DNA from: Burkholderia ubonensis
GTDB lineage: Bacteria > Pseudomonadota > Gammaproteobacteria > Burkholderiales > Burkholderiaceae
Length of the DNA stretch: 64,000 bases
Assembly: GCF_001718695.1 (NCBI RefSeq)
Contig: NZ_CP013421.1
Location: 1,054,001 to 1,118,000 of the forward strand
Reading direction: 5' to 3'
Below the pieces are notes generated by a model. That model was not told the DNA's origin. It saw nothing but the letters and a program-made list of their open reading frames with translations, and did not search any database. Both the position numbers and the translations under genes were made by a program. Every line of letters begins with the position of its first letter. The stretch's first letter is position 1. Positions 27,947 to 38,400 of the stretch are shown in pieces.

Positions 27947-30900
27947 ATGCGCGACCGACGGTTACGCGGGCTCGGCGCCCGCGCGGGCGGTGTCGCGAGC
28001 CTCGTGTGCGCGCTGGCGCTGCCGCATGCGGCGCAGGCCGCCAACGACGCGCTCAAAGTGCTCGTCGATCAGGGCCGCTACTGGCAGGCGCACGGTCGCG
28101 GCGATCTCGCGGCGCAGGCGTGGAACAAGGTGCTCGGCGTCGATCCGAATCAGCCCGACGCACTGTTCGGAATGGGGATGGTGCTCGCCGATCGCCGCGA
28201 TCTCGACGGCGCGCGCCGCTATCTGGAGCAACTGCGCCGCACCGCGCCCGGCTTCGCGCGCATCGACGAACTCGCGAGCCGCCTGGGCGAATCGAGTGCG
28301 CGGGACGCCGAGCTGGGCGATGCGCGCCGCCTCGCGCAAAGCGGGCAGAGCGAACAGGCCGTGCGGCAGTATCAGCGCGCGCTGCAGGGCGTGCCGTCGT
28401 CGCCGGCGCTGCAGCGCGAGTATTTCCAGGCGCTCGCGGCCACGCCGAGCGGATGGAACGATGCGCGGCGCGGCCTCGAACGGCTCGCGCGCGACAACCC
28501 GGACGATCCGCGCTACGCGCTCGCCTATGCGCAACATCTGACCTATCGCGACGCGACGCGCCGCGACGGCATCGACCGGCTCGAACAGTTGGCCGGCGAC
28601 GGCAAGGTCGGCAAGGACGCGCTGCAAAGCTGGCGTCAGGCGCTGCTGTGGCTCGCGGCGCGGCCGTCCGACCAGGCGCGCTATCTCGCGTACCTGAAGG
28701 TCGCGCCCGACGATGCGCCGGTCAAGGCGCGCTACGACAGCATGGTGCGCCCCGATCTGGCGGCGCGCGAGCCCGATCGGCGCGGCGCGGCGAACGAAGC
28801 GCGCGGTCGCGCGATCGACGACGGCTTCGCGGCGCTCGATCGTGGCGACCTCGCCGCGGCGCGCGCGCGTTTCGACGCCGTGCTCGACGCCAACCCGAAC
28901 GACAGCGATGCGTTGGGCGGGCGCGGCATCGTCGCGCTGAAGCAGGAGCGCTTCGCGCAGGCGCGCAGCGATCTCGAACGCGCGTCGCGCGGCGGCAATG
29001 CGGCGCGCTGGCGCTCGGCGCTCGACAGCGCGACCTACTGGTTCTACACGAGCAGCGCGCTCGGCGCGCAGAGCAACGGCGACTTCGCGCAGGCGAAGGC
29101 GCTGTTCGAGCGCGCGATTCTCGCGGACCCGTCGAACGTCACCGCGCAGGTGCTGCTCGGCGACGCGCTGCTGGAGAACCGCGACGCGCCCGGCGCCGAG
29201 CAGGCGTACCGGATGGCGTTGCGGCGCCAGTCGGACAACCCGGACGCGATGCGCGGCCTGGTCGGCGCGCTGGCCGCGCAGGGGCGCGCGGACGAGGCGT
29301 TGCAGTTCGCGACGCAACTGAGCGCCGAGCAGCAAGCGAAGGCGGGCGGCCTCGAGCGCTTGCGCAGTACGGCCGAGGCCGCGCAGGCGCGGCAGGCCGA
29401 AGCGCACGGCGACCTCGGCGCGGCGCGCAGCCTGTTCGAGGATGCGCTCGCCGGCAATCCGGACGATCCGTGGCTGCGGCTCGACCTCGCGCGCGTGTAC
29501 GTGCGCCAAGGCGCGATCGCCTCCGCGCGCAGCCTGATGGACGGCTTGCTGGCCGAGCGGCCCGACATGCCCGATGCGCTCTATGCCGGTGCGCTGCTGG
29601 CCGAGCAGACGCAGGACTGGAGCGTCGGCCTGCAGCGGCTCGAGCGCATCGCCCCCGCGCAGCGCACCGCGGCGATGACGACGTTGCAGCACCGGTTGTG
29701 GGTCGGCCAGCAGGTGGCCCTCGCGACGCGCCTGGTGCGCAACGGCCAGCAAGCGAAGGCGCTCGTCGTGCTGCACGAGGCGGACGGCATCGGCCTGTCG
29801 GTGCCGGCGCTCGCGGCGCAGCTGTCCGCCGGCTACGCGCAGGCCGGCGACGTCGCGCGCGCGCTGTGGATCGTGCAGCGTGCGCTGGGCCGCGAACCCG
29901 GCAACGCGGGCCTGCTGCTGCAATACGCGCGGCTCGCGTCGGCCGCGCACGACGATGCGCGCGTGGCCGAGGCGATGCGGCGGCTCGATGCGATGCAGTT
30001 GTCGCCCGCGCAGCGTGCGGACTTCGAACGGCTCAATCTCGACATCGTCGTGCGTCGCGCCGATCAGGTGCGCGACGAAGGCGACCTCGCCGGCGGCTAC
30101 GCCGTCATCGCGCCGTGGCTGGCCGCGATGCCCGACAACCCGGAGCTGCAGGGTGCGCTCGCGCGGATGTACACGTCGGCCGGCGATCCGGCGAACGCGC
30201 TGAAGTGCTATCGGGTCGCGCTGGCCCGCCGCCCCGACGACGTCGGCCTGCTGATCGCGGCGATCTATGCGGCGAGCAGCGCGAAGGCGTGGCGCGACGG
30301 TGAAGCGTTCGCGGCGAGCGCGCTGCGCAGTGCGCCCGACGATCCGGCGCTGTTCGCGGCCGTCGGCCGCCTGTATCGCGCGCAAGGCAAGCTCACGCTC
30401 GCCGCGCAGTATCTGCAGCGGGCGCTGCTGGTGGCCAATACGCCGCCCGCGTCCGGCAAGCCGACACGCGCGAACGTGCCGCGCGGCTGGGACGACGCGA
30501 TGCGGCGCATCGGCGCGAACCCGCTGCCCGGCACCAATCCGTTCGAAGGCAAGACCGCCGTCGATGCGGCGCGTCCGTCGACGCGTTCCGGCGCGGCGCT
30601 GCCGGCGCCCGGCGCGCCTTCGTGGCCCTCTCCGTCCTCTTACGTTCCGACCGTGCCTTATTCGATGCCGCCCGCGCCGCCCGCGACCTACGTCATACCG
30701 TCCGCCATGCCCGAGGCCCGTCCGGCGCCGCGCGCCGCGCCGCTGCCCGTTGCGCGCGATCCGGACGGTTACGGCGGCGACGGCGGCGGCTTGGCGGAGT
30801 CGGGACGCGCCGCGGCCGCGCCGCGCTATCGGTCGTATCGGGAGGCGGCGGCCGACGTGCCGTCGCCCGAATGCGGGGCGTCGGGCAGCCCTGACGACGA

Positions 30901-32395
30901 CTGTGGTGCGGGCTACGTCGCGACGCCGTGGCCGATGTCGCCCGCGTCGCGTGCCGCGGCATCGGCGACTGCATCGGCGGCCGCGCCCGCGCCCGTGCCT
31001 GCGTCCCGGCCCGGCAGGCTGGCGCGCGGCGGCGCGAAGGCGCAGGCGACACGGCAGCCCGTGCTCGCGCAGACGGACGCGGATCCGTATGCGGCGCCAC
31101 GCTACATTCCGCGTCCGCCGGCCGGCTATGCGGGCGGGCGGCCCGCGAGCCAGCCGCCGCAGCCGGACGGCGGCGCGAACGCCGATGCGCAGCTGCTCGA
31201 CGTCGCGTCGGAGCTCGCGCAGGTGAATCGCGAACAGACCAGCGCGCTGACCGGCGGCCTCGTGTTCCGCAACCGGACCGGCGAAGCCGGGCTGTCGGCT
31301 CTCACCGATATCGAGGCGCCGATCGAAGGGCGCATCAAGGCCGGTAACGGCCATGTCGTCGTGACGGCCACGCCGGTCATGCTCGACGGCGGCAGCGCGA
31401 GCACCGACGTGCCGACCCTCGCGCGATTCGGCGCCGGCTTGTCGAAGGCGGCGGGCGGCGGCTCGCCGGGCTCGCAGACCGCGAGCGGCGTCGGCGTCGC
31501 GCTCGGCTACGAGGGCAAGCAGGTGCAGGCCGAGATCGGCGCGACGCCGGTCGGGTTTCCGTATCAGGACATCGTCGGCGGCGCGCGCTACAACGGCGCG
31601 ATCACCGATCGCGCGGCGTATTCGCTGGCCGTGACGCGCCGTGCGGTGACCGACAGCGTGCTGTCGTACGCGGGCACGCGCGACGCCGGCGCGGGCCTCA
31701 AGTGGGGCGGCGTGATGCGCAGCGGCGCGCGCGGCACGCTGAGCTGGGACGACGGCACGAGCGGCACCTACGTCGCGGCCGGATTCGACTTCTACGACGG
31801 CCATCACGTCGAGCGCAACTTCTCCGGCAAGGGCAGCGGCGGCGCGTATACGCGCATCCTGAACGACGCCGACCGGACGCTCACCGTCGGCGTCAACGCG
31901 ACGTGGATGCGCTTCAGCAAGAACCAGTCGTATTTCACGTACGGGCACGGCGGTTACTTCAGCCCGCAGCAGTACGTGATACTGAACATTCCGGTCGAGT
32001 ATTCAGGCAGGACCGGCGCGTTCACCTACGATCTGAACGGCTCGATCGGCGTGCAGCATTACCGGCAGAACGCGGTGCCGTATTTCCCCCTCGATCCGGG
32101 CATGCAGGCGCAAGCGGCGGCGAACGCGGCCGCCAGCCAGGCCGTGGGCCTCGATCCGGGCGCGCTGTACCCGTCGCACAGCAAGACGGGCGTCGCGTAT
32201 TCGCTCGCCGCGCGCGGCGAATATCAGGTCGCGCCGCAACTCGCCGTCGGCGCGACCGCGTCGTTCGGCAACGCGTATCAGTATCGCGAATGGACGGCCG
32301 CCGTGTATCTGCGCTACAGCTTCACGCCGCAAGGCGGGCTGGCGCCGTTTCCGCCGCGCGTGTTCACGTCGCCGTATCTCGCGCAGACGGACTGA
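27947..32395 (+). CDS. bcsC: Cellulose export protein BcsC (TPR scaffold plus outer-membrane barrel)
   Basis: This 1482-residue protein exports cellulose through the outer membrane. After a signal peptide (cleavage likely after AAQA near residue 28), TPR repeats fill about residues 35-840, with recognisable units such as NPNDSDALGGRGIVALKQ. A Pro/Ala/Ser-rich linker of about 240 residues (roughly 845-1080) is unusually long. The BcsC C-terminal barrel domain then starts near residue 1100 and ends in a beta-signal-like run (AVYLRYSF) before the tail. The endoglucanase gene bcsZ, often found just before bcsC, is absent. Confidence 0.94.
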   Translation: MRDRRLRGLGARAGGVASLVCALALPHAAQAANDALKVLVDQGRYWQAHGRGDLAAQAWNKVLGVDPNQPDALFGMGMVLADRRDLDGARRYLEQLRRTAPGFARIDELASRLGESSARDAELGDARRLAQSGQSEQAVRQYQRALQGVPSSPALQREYFQALAATPSGWNDARRGLERLARDNPDDPRYALAYAQHLTYRDATRRDGIDRLEQLAGDGKVGKDALQSWRQALLWLAARPSDQARYLAYLKVAPDDAPVKARYDSMVRPDLAAREPDRRGAANEARGRAIDDGFAALDRGDLAAARARFDAVLDANPNDSDALGGRGIVALKQERFAQARSDLERASRGGNAARWRSALDSATYWFYTSSALGAQSNGDFAQAKALFERAILADPSNVTAQVLLGDALLENRDAPGAEQAYRMALRRQSDNPDAMRGLVGALAAQGRADEALQFATQLSAEQQAKAGGLERLRSTAEAAQARQAEAHGDLGAARSLFEDALAGNPDDPWLRLDLARVYVRQGAIASARSLMDGLLAERPDMPDALYAGALLAEQTQDWSVGLQRLERIAPAQRTAAMTTLQHRLWVGQQVALATRLVRNGQQAKALVVLHEADGIGLSVPALAAQLSAGYAQAGDVARALWIVQRALGREPGNAGLLLQYARLASAAHDDARVAEAMRRLDAMQLSPAQRADFERLNLDIVVRRADQVRDEGDLAGGYAVIAPWLAAMPDNPELQGALARMYTSAGDPANALKCYRVALARRPDDVGLLIAAIYAASSAKAWRDGEAFAASALRSAPDDPALFAAVGRLYRAQGKLTLAAQYLQRALLVANTPPASGKPTRANVPRGWDDAMRRIGANPLPGTNPFEGKTAVDAARPSTRSGAALPAPGAPSWPSPSSYVPTVPYSMPPAPPATYVIPSAMPEARPAPRAAPLPVARDPDGYGGDGGGLAESGRAAAAPRYRSYREAAADVPSPECGASGSPDDDCGAGYVATPWPMSPASRAAASATASAAAPAPVPASRPGRLARGGAKAQATRQPVLAQTDADPYAAPRYIPRPPAGYAGGRPASQPPQPDGGANADAQLLDVASELAQVNREQTSALTGGLVFRNRTGEAGLSALTDIEAPIEGRIKAGNGHVVVTATPVMLDGGSASTDVPTLARFGAGLSKAAGGGSPGSQTASGVGVALGYEGKQVQAEIGATPVGFPYQDIVGGARYNGAITDRAAYSLAVTRRAVTDSVLSYAGTRDAGAGLKWGGVMRSGARGTLSWDDGTSGTYVAAGFDFYDGHHVERNFSGKGSGGAYTRILNDADRTLTVGVNATWMRFSKNQSYFTYGHGGYFSPQQYVILNIPVEYSGRTGAFTYDLNGSIGVQHYRQNAVPYFPLDPGMQAQAAANAAASQAVGLDPGALYPSHSKTGVAYSLAARGEYQVAPQLAVGATASFGNAYQYREWTAAVYLRYSFTPQGGLAPFPPRVFTSPYLAQTD

Positions 32396-32931
32396 GCGCG
32401 GCGCGTGCGGCTGGGGATGCGATGCCGTCGTAGCCGTGGCGCGCGCTGGCGGAATCGTTCAGAGCTTTGTCGGCCCGTCGGCGTGTGTGCGACGTACAGT
32501 GCCTGATCGAACGACCGGCGGGGGCGGAAGCGACGCGGCCGGCGCATCGGCAGCCGTGCATGCGGCTCGACCGTGGCAGGACGGTGGCGATTTGCAACGC
32601 GGTTCGCGAACGACGACGCGACGCGCGCGTCGTGTGGGCGAGCTGCATGCGCGTCGGCGGCCGCGGCGACGGTGCACGGCGATCCGCAGCGACGCGGAAC
32701 CGGCGACATTGTGAAGCGCATCGCCGGCAGTCGTCCGTATCGGCGATCCGGTGCCCCGGCCACGCACGGCAACGCGCATTGCGCGCGCCGGGACGAGATG
32801 CCGCTGCTGCCGTGCGCGCATGTGAATTGGTCCGTCGCCCAGGTGCGCCGCGATTGCGCGGCGGCAGCGCTGGCGGCCATGCGTACGCGCCGGTCCGAGC
32901 GTTTTCCATGCAGGCAACCGAGAGTGAATCG
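32396..32931. other. Intergenic region between bcsC and manB
   Basis: This 536-base, GC-rich stretch has no convincing gene. The only structured part found is the motif at 32464-32511. Open frames run through it on both strands, but none has a plausible start or family likeness. It presumably carries the promoter of manB. Confidence 0.5.
32464..32511. promoter_or_regulatory. Second copy of the bcs upstream motif, ahead of manB
   Basis: Starting GCTTTGTC and including CGTGTG (32482-32487) and CGTACAGT (32493-32500), this stretch aligns without gaps to 20859-20906 with about 35 of 48 matches. The inverted arms are less perfect than in the first copy. Conservation at two separate polysaccharide promoters suggests a shared regulator. 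It could also be a degraded repeat. Confidence 0.45.
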
Positions 32932-34326
32932 ATGATTTCCCAATCCATCTTCAAGGCATATGACATTCGCGGCGTGATCGGCAAGACGCTCGACGCCGAC
33001 ACGGCGCGCGCGATCGGCCGTGCGTTCGGCAGCGAAGTGCGCGCGCAGGGCGGCGACGCGGTCGTCGTCGCGCGCGACGGCCGGCTGTCGGGGCCCGAGC
33101 TCGTCGGGGCGCTTGCCGACGGCCTGCGTGCGGCGGGCGTCGACGTCGTCGACGTCGGCATGGTGCCGACCCCGGTCGGCTATTTCGCTGCGAGCGTGCC
33201 GCTCGCGCTGAAGGGCGGTGAGCGCCGCGTCGATTCGTGCATCGTCGTCACCGGCAGCCACAACCCGCCGGACTACAACGGCTTCAAGATGGTGCTGCGC
33301 GGCGGGGCGATCTACGGCGAGCAGATCCAGGCGCTGTACCGCCGCATCGTCGACGCGCGCTTCGAGACGGGCAGCGGCACCTACGAGCAGTTCGACGTCG
33401 CGGAGCAGTACATCGCCCGCATCGCCGGCGACGTCAAGCTCGCGCGGCCGATGAAGCTCGTCGTCGATGCCGGCAACGGCGTCGCCGGGCCGCTCGCGAC
33501 GCGCCTGTTCAAGGCGCTCGGCTGCGAGCTGGTCGAGCTGTACACCGACATCGACGGCACGTTCCCGAATCACCATCCGGACCCCGCTCACCCGGAAAAC
33601 CTGCAGGACGTGATCCGCGCGCTGAAGGAAACCGACGCCGAGCTCGGCTTCGCGTTCGACGGCGACGGCGACCGCCTCGGCGTCGTCACGAAGGACGGCC
33701 AGATCATCTTCCCGGACCGCCAGCTGATGCTGTTCGCCGAGGAAGTGCTGTCGCGCAACCCGGGCGCGCAGATCATCTACGACGTGAAGTGCACGCGCCA
33801 TCTCGCGCCGTGGGTGAAGGAGAAAGGCGGCGCGCCGCTGATGTGGAAGACCGGCCATTCGCTCGTGAAGGCGAAGCTGCGCGAGACCGGCGCGCCGCTC
33901 GCGGGCGAGATGAGCGGCCACGTGTTCTTCAAGGACCGCTGGTACGGCTTCGACGACGGCCTCTACACGGGCGCGCGCCTGCTCGAGATCGTCGCGAAGA
34001 CGGCCGACCCGAGCGCGCAGCTGAACGCGCTGCCGGACGCGATGTGCACGCCGGAGCTGCAGCTGTGGCTCGACGAGGGCGAGAACTTCCGCCTGATCGA
34101 GAAGCTGCAGAAGGAAGCGAAGTTCGACGGCGCGGACGAGGTCGTGACGATCGACGGCCTGCGCGTCGAGTATCCGGACGGCTTCGGTCTCGCTCGCTCG
34201 TCGAACACGACGCCCGTCGTCGTGCTGCGCTTCGAAGCCGAGACGCAGGACGGCCTCGCCCGCATCCAGGAAGACTTCCGCCGCGTGCTGACGGCCGCGA
34301 AGCCGGACGTTGGCCTGCCGTTCTGA
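32932..34326 (+). CDS. manB: Phosphomannomutase/phosphoglucomutase
   Basis: The enzyme interconverts the 6-phosphate and 1-phosphate of mannose or glucose, feeding GDP-mannose (hence Gmd) and UDP-glucose synthesis. Marks are FKAYDIRGVIG at the N-terminus, the active-site Ser at about residue 109 in TGSHNPPDYNGFK, and the metal loop DGDGDR at 243-248. The substrate loop GEMSGHVFF and the C-terminal RSSNTTPVVVLRFEA follow. At 464 residues it has the usual length; ATG 32932 fits best, with ATG 32908 as an alternative. It is AlgC-like, so either sugar may be used. Confidence 0.93.
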   Translation: MISQSIFKAYDIRGVIGKTLDADTARAIGRAFGSEVRAQGGDAVVVARDGRLSGPELVGALADGLRAAGVDVVDVGMVPTPVGYFAASVPLALKGGERRVDSCIVVTGSHNPPDYNGFKMVLRGGAIYGEQIQALYRRIVDARFETGSGTYEQFDVAEQYIARIAGDVKLARPMKLVVDAGNGVAGPLATRLFKALGCELVELYTDIDGTFPNHHPDPAHPENLQDVIRALKETDAELGFAFDGDGDRLGVVTKDGQIIFPDRQLMLFAEEVLSRNPGAQIIYDVKCTRHLAPWVKEKGGAPLMWKTGHSLVKAKLRETGAPLAGEMSGHVFFKDRWYGFDDGLYTGARLLEIVAKTADPSAQLNALPDAMCTPELQLWLDEGENFRLIEKLQKEAKFDGADEVVTIDGLRVEYPDGFGLARSSNTTPVVVLRFEAETQDGLARIQEDFRRVLTAAKPDVGLPF

Positions 34327-34477
34327 CGAACACGAGCGTGCTCGCCAGCGGCGCTTCGGACAGGCGCGAACGGCGCCGCGCCGCGAGCGGCACGATCGTT
34401 CATCGAGCACACGACGAACCGCTCGCGGCGCGCGCGGTTCGGATTTTCATCGCATCGGAACACTTTGGAGAAAAAGG

Positions 34478-34786
34478 ATGTCGGGTTACCTGGAACTGAA
34501 GGCGCAAGCCGATGAACTGATGCTGCGTGCCGAGGAGGCGCGGCAGGCCGAGCTCGAGACCGTTCTGCAGGAGGTGCGCGCCCGTGTCGCCGAATACGGG
34601 CTGACGGCCCGGCAGATCTTCGGGCGCACGGGCCGTGTCGCCAGGGCATCGACGCGCACGCCGACCGGCGCGCCGAAGTATCGTGACCCGAGCACCGGGC
34701 GCACGTGGACGGGGCGCGGGCGCGAACCCGCGTGGATCAAGGGCAAGCGCCGCGAGCGTTTCCTGATCGAGCGGCAGGAAGGCTGA
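34478..34786 (+). CDS. H-NS-family nucleoid protein
   Basis: This is a 102-residue DNA-binding protein. The C-terminal domain holds the H-NS-type core PKYRDPSTGRTWTGRGREPAW, with the GRGR hook that enters the minor groove of AT-rich DNA. The N-terminal half is a likely coiled-coil oligomerisation helix (LELKAQADELMLRAEEARQA). A GGAG site lies seven bases before ATG 34478. Several such genes are usual per Burkholderia genome. Its place beside AT-rich imported polysaccharide genes makes silencing of that block conceivable. Confidence 0.93.
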   Translation: MSGYLELKAQADELMLRAEEARQAELETVLQEVRARVAEYGLTARQIFGRTGRVARASTRTPTGAPKYRDPSTGRTWTGRGREPAWIKGKRRERFLIERQEG

Positions 34787-34887
34787 TTGTTGCGGGCCGC
34801 AGGCCGCTGGACGGTCGCGGCCGCACGTTCCGTCCGGCAAGCCGGCTCGGGCGCGCATCGCGGCGCGAGGGACGCCGGCGAATGGTT

Positions 34888-35325
34888 GCCAACGCCGGCC
34901 AACGCGGACCAGCTCGTTTGCCCGGCTAATGCGGCCGACGCGGCCAGCGCGACCGACGCGGCCAACTAGGGCAACGAAGCCAACTCGGTTCACCACCCAA
35001 CTCCGCCCACTGACCGACGCGGCCAATGCCGGCCAACGCGGACCGACTCGTCGTCTACCCGGCTAATGCGACCGACGCGGCTAGCGTGGCCGACGCGGCT
35101 AACTAGGCTCACCGGCCAGTTCCGCCCACCGACCGACGGTGCCAATGCCGGCCAACGCGGACCGACTCGGCTACCCGGCCAATGCGACCAGCGCGGCCGA
35201 CGCGGCCAACTCGCCCAACTCGCCCAACTCGGCTCACCGGCCAACCAAGCTCACCGGCCAACTCCGCCCACCGACCGCCGCGGCCAACGCCAGCCGACGC
35301 CAACCAACGCCAACCAACGCCGCCC
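34888..35325. repeat. Imperfect tandem repeat, about three units of 119-142 bases
   Basis: Units begin at 34888, 35022 and 35141 with GCCAA(C/T)GCCGGCCAACGCGG and run to about 35282; a degenerate tail of GCCAACGC steps reaches 35325. Each unit holds the same order of blocks: GGACCGACTCG, CCCGGCTAATGCG, CCGACGCGGC, GGCTCACCGG and TTCCGCCCACCGACCGAC. Shorter inner repeats (CAACTCGCC, ACGCCAACCA) are also seen. Open frames on the minus strand read as Gly-Arg-Val repeats, which look like by-products. It lies between the H-NS gene and the uvrA promoter. Confidence 0.8.
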
Positions 35326-35419
35326 CACCAACGATCGCGGCCCGATCCCCGCGCCGTTCCCCGGCGCATCGAGCCCCGCGCCTGCCGCCCCCATCCGACC
35401 AAGGCGCCCGCCCACCCGA

Positions 35420-35448
35420 TGGAAAACTGTATGAATGTACAGTATAGT
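35420..35448 (+). promoter_or_regulatory. Sigma-70-like promoter of uvrA, overlapped by the LexA box
   Basis: TGGAAA at 35420-35425 and TATAGT at 35443-35448 are separated by 17 bases. The LexA box occupies the spacer. Transcription would begin near 35455, 35-115 bases before the candidate uvrA starts. Confidence 0.6.
35427..35442. promoter_or_regulatory. LexA (SOS) box
   Basis: CTGT-ATGAATGT-ACAG is a perfect CTGT-N8-ACAG match, the LexA operator of proteobacteria. It lies between the -35 and -10 elements of the uvrA promoter, so LexA should block this gene until DNA damage occurs. Confidence 0.85.
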
Positions 35449-35490
35449 ATCCGCCGGACGCGCGCCGCCCAGGCATGACCCCTGCGACGC

Positions 35491-38400
35491 GTGCGCCGTG
35501 CCTGCGGAGATCCGCCGCAGCGCCGCGGCACCGTGATTCCGGCTAACTCATTCAGACGGGCAGACAAATTGTCATCCAGCAATCTGATCCGCATTCGCGG
35601 AGCGCGTCAGCACAATCTCAAGCACCTCGACCTCGACCTGCGCACCGGCGAAATGACGGTCGTCACCGGCCCGTCGGGCTCGGGCAAATCGAGTCTCGTG
35701 TTCGACACCCTGTACGCGGAAGGCCAGCGGCGCTACGTCGAGACGTTCAGCGCGTATGCACGGCAGTTTCTCGACCGGATGGACCGGCCGCAGGTGGATC
35801 GCGTCGACGGCGTGCCGCCCGCGATCGCGATCGACCAGACCAATCCGGTTCGCAGTTCGCGCTCGACCGTCGGCACGATGACCGAGCTCAACGACCACCT
35901 GAAGCTCCTGTACGCGCGCGCGGCGGAACTGTTCGACCGCAAGACCGCGCTGCCGGTGCGCCACGACACGCCGGAGACGATCTACGCGGACCTCTCCGCG
36001 CGCACGGCGGATCACGATCCGCGGCTCGTGGTCACGTTTCCGGTCGAGCTGCCGGAAACCGTGACCGATGAGGAAGTCGAGCAGTGGCTGTCGGCGAGCG
36101 GCTACACGCGGGTGCAGGCGCGGCGCGAAGTCGCGTCGCCCACCGGGCCGCGCAAGGTGCTCGACGTGGTGGCCGACCGCTTCCGGCTGCATCAGGCCGA
36201 CAAGGCGCGCGCGGTCGAGGCGATCGAAGCGTCGTTGAAGCGCGGCGGCGGGCGGGTGAACGTCTACGTGCTCGCGCAAGAAGAGGACACGGCGGCAGAG
36301 CCTCAGGTGTGGCGCTTCTCCACCGGGCTCCACCACCCGGAGAGCGATCTGCGCTACGCGGACCCGCAAGCGGCGCTGTTCTCGTTCAACTCGGCATACG
36401 GCGCGTGCGAAACCTGCCGCGGCTTCGGCCGCGTGATCGGCGTCGATCTCGGCCTCGTGATCCCGGACGAACGCAAGACGCTGCGCGGCGGCGCGATCAA
36501 GCCGATGCAGACGCCCGCATGGAAGGAATGCCAGGACGACCTGATGCGCTATGCGGCGAAGGCGAACATCCGGCGCGACACGCCGTGGAGCGAGCTGACG
36601 TCCGACGAGCGGGACTGGGTCATCAACGGCTCGCCGGACTGGAACGGCAAGTGGCAGAGCCAGTGGTACGGCGTGAGGCGCTTCTTCGCCTACCTCGAAT
36701 CGAAAGCGTACAAGATGCATATCCGCGTGCTGCTGTCGAAATACCGCAGCTATACGCCGTGCGACGTGTGCGGCGGCGCGCGCCTGAAGACGGAGTCGCT
36801 GCTGTGGCGGCTCGGCACGAAGGCGAACGCCGACGCGGCGCTCGCGCCGGCCGGCCGCTTCATGCCGCGCGGCGTCGACTGGACCCGCGCGCAGCTCGAA
36901 GCGCTGCCGGGCCTGACGGTGCACGACCTGATGCTGCTGCCGATCGAGCGCATCCGCCGCTTCTTCGACGACATCAGCCTGCCGAGCGCGCTGCTCGACG
37001 ACGCGCTGAAGCTGCTGCTCGCCGAGGTGCGCACGCGGCTGAAGTATCTGTGCGACGTGGGGCTGGGCTACCTGACGCTCGACCGCCAGAGCCGCACGCT
37101 GTCGGGCGGCGAAGTGCAGCGGATCAACCTGACGACGGCGCTCGGCACCTCGCTCACGAAGACGCTGTTCGTGCTCGACGAGCCGAGCATCGGGCTGCAT
37201 CCGCGCGACCTGAACCGGATCGTCGAGGCGATGCAGCGCCTGCGCGACGCGGGCAATACGCTGGTCGTCGTCGAGCACGATCCGTCGGTGATGCTCGCGG
37301 CCGACCGGCTGATCGACATGGGCCCCGGCCCGGGCGAGCGCGGCGGCACGATCGTCTACGACGGCACGCCCGGCGCGATCCGTTCGGCCCGCACGCTGAC
37401 GGGCGAATATCTCGGCGGCCGCAAGCACGTCGCGCACGCGTCGCACTGGTCGCGCCGCGCGGTGGACGCGCACACGCCGCGCATCGTGCTCGAAGGCGCG
37501 AGCGAGCACAACCTGCGCGACGTCACGGTGGAGATTCCGTTGCAGCGCCTCGTCTGCGTGACCGGCGTATCGGGCTCCGGCAAGTCGACGCTGCTGCAGG
37601 ACGTGCTCTATCCGGCGATGGCGCGGCACCTGGGCAAGGCGACCGAGTCGCCGGGCGCGTACCGCCGCCTCACGGGCGCGGAGCAGGTGGGCGACGTCGT
37701 GTTCGTCGACCAGTCGCCGATCGGCAAGACCACGCGCTCGAACCCGGCGAGCTATGTCGGCGCGTTCGACGAGATTCGCAAGCTGTTCGCGAAGGCGCCG
37801 CTCGCGCTGCAGCGCGGCTACGGCGCGGGCACGTTCAGCTTCAACTCGGGCGACGGCCGCTGCCCGACGTGCGGCGGCTCGGGCTTCGAGCACATCGAGA
37901 TGCAGTTCCTGAGCGACGTCTACCTGCGCTGCCCGGACTGCGACGGCCAGCGCTATCGCGCCGAGGTGCTCGAAGTGCGGATCGAACGCGGCGGCCGCGC
38001 GCTCAGCATTGCCGACGTGCTCGACCTGACCGTCAGCGAAGCCGCGGCATTCTTCGCGGCCGACGCCGAGGTGCTGCGCGTGCTGCAGCCGATCGTCGAC
38101 GTCGGGCTCGAATACGTGAAGCTCGGCCAGCCGGTGCCGACGCTGTCGGGCGGCGAGGCGCAGCGCCTGAAGCTGGCGGGCTTTCTCGCCGAGTCGGCGA
38201 AGGCCGGCAGCGGGCGCCGCGTCGTCACGGAAGAGGCGCGCATCGCGCAAGCGCGCCTGTTCATGTTCGACGAGCCGACCACGGGGCTGCACTTCGACGA
38301 CATCGCGAAGCTGATGCAGGCGTTCGGCAAGCTGCTGGCGAGCGGCCATTCGCTGATCGTGATCGAGCACAATCTCGACGTGATCCGCGCGGCCGACTGG

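Noticed and set aside
27962..31948. 1,328-codon minus-strand frame opposite bcsC
   Set aside because: It is a typical antisense shadow of a GC-rich gene: Arg/Ala-rich, no recognisable domain, while bcsC on the plus strand is certain.
34888..35325. CRISPR array
   Set aside because: The units are long (119-142 bases) and imperfect throughout, with no short constant repeat separated by unique spacers, and no cas genes are nearby.
34990..35594. Long minus-strand frames with Gly-Arg-Val-Gly-Arg repeats
   Set aside because: They come from the GC-rich tandem repeat, lack ribosome sites, and several frames across the array are open at once. A DNA repeat explains them better.
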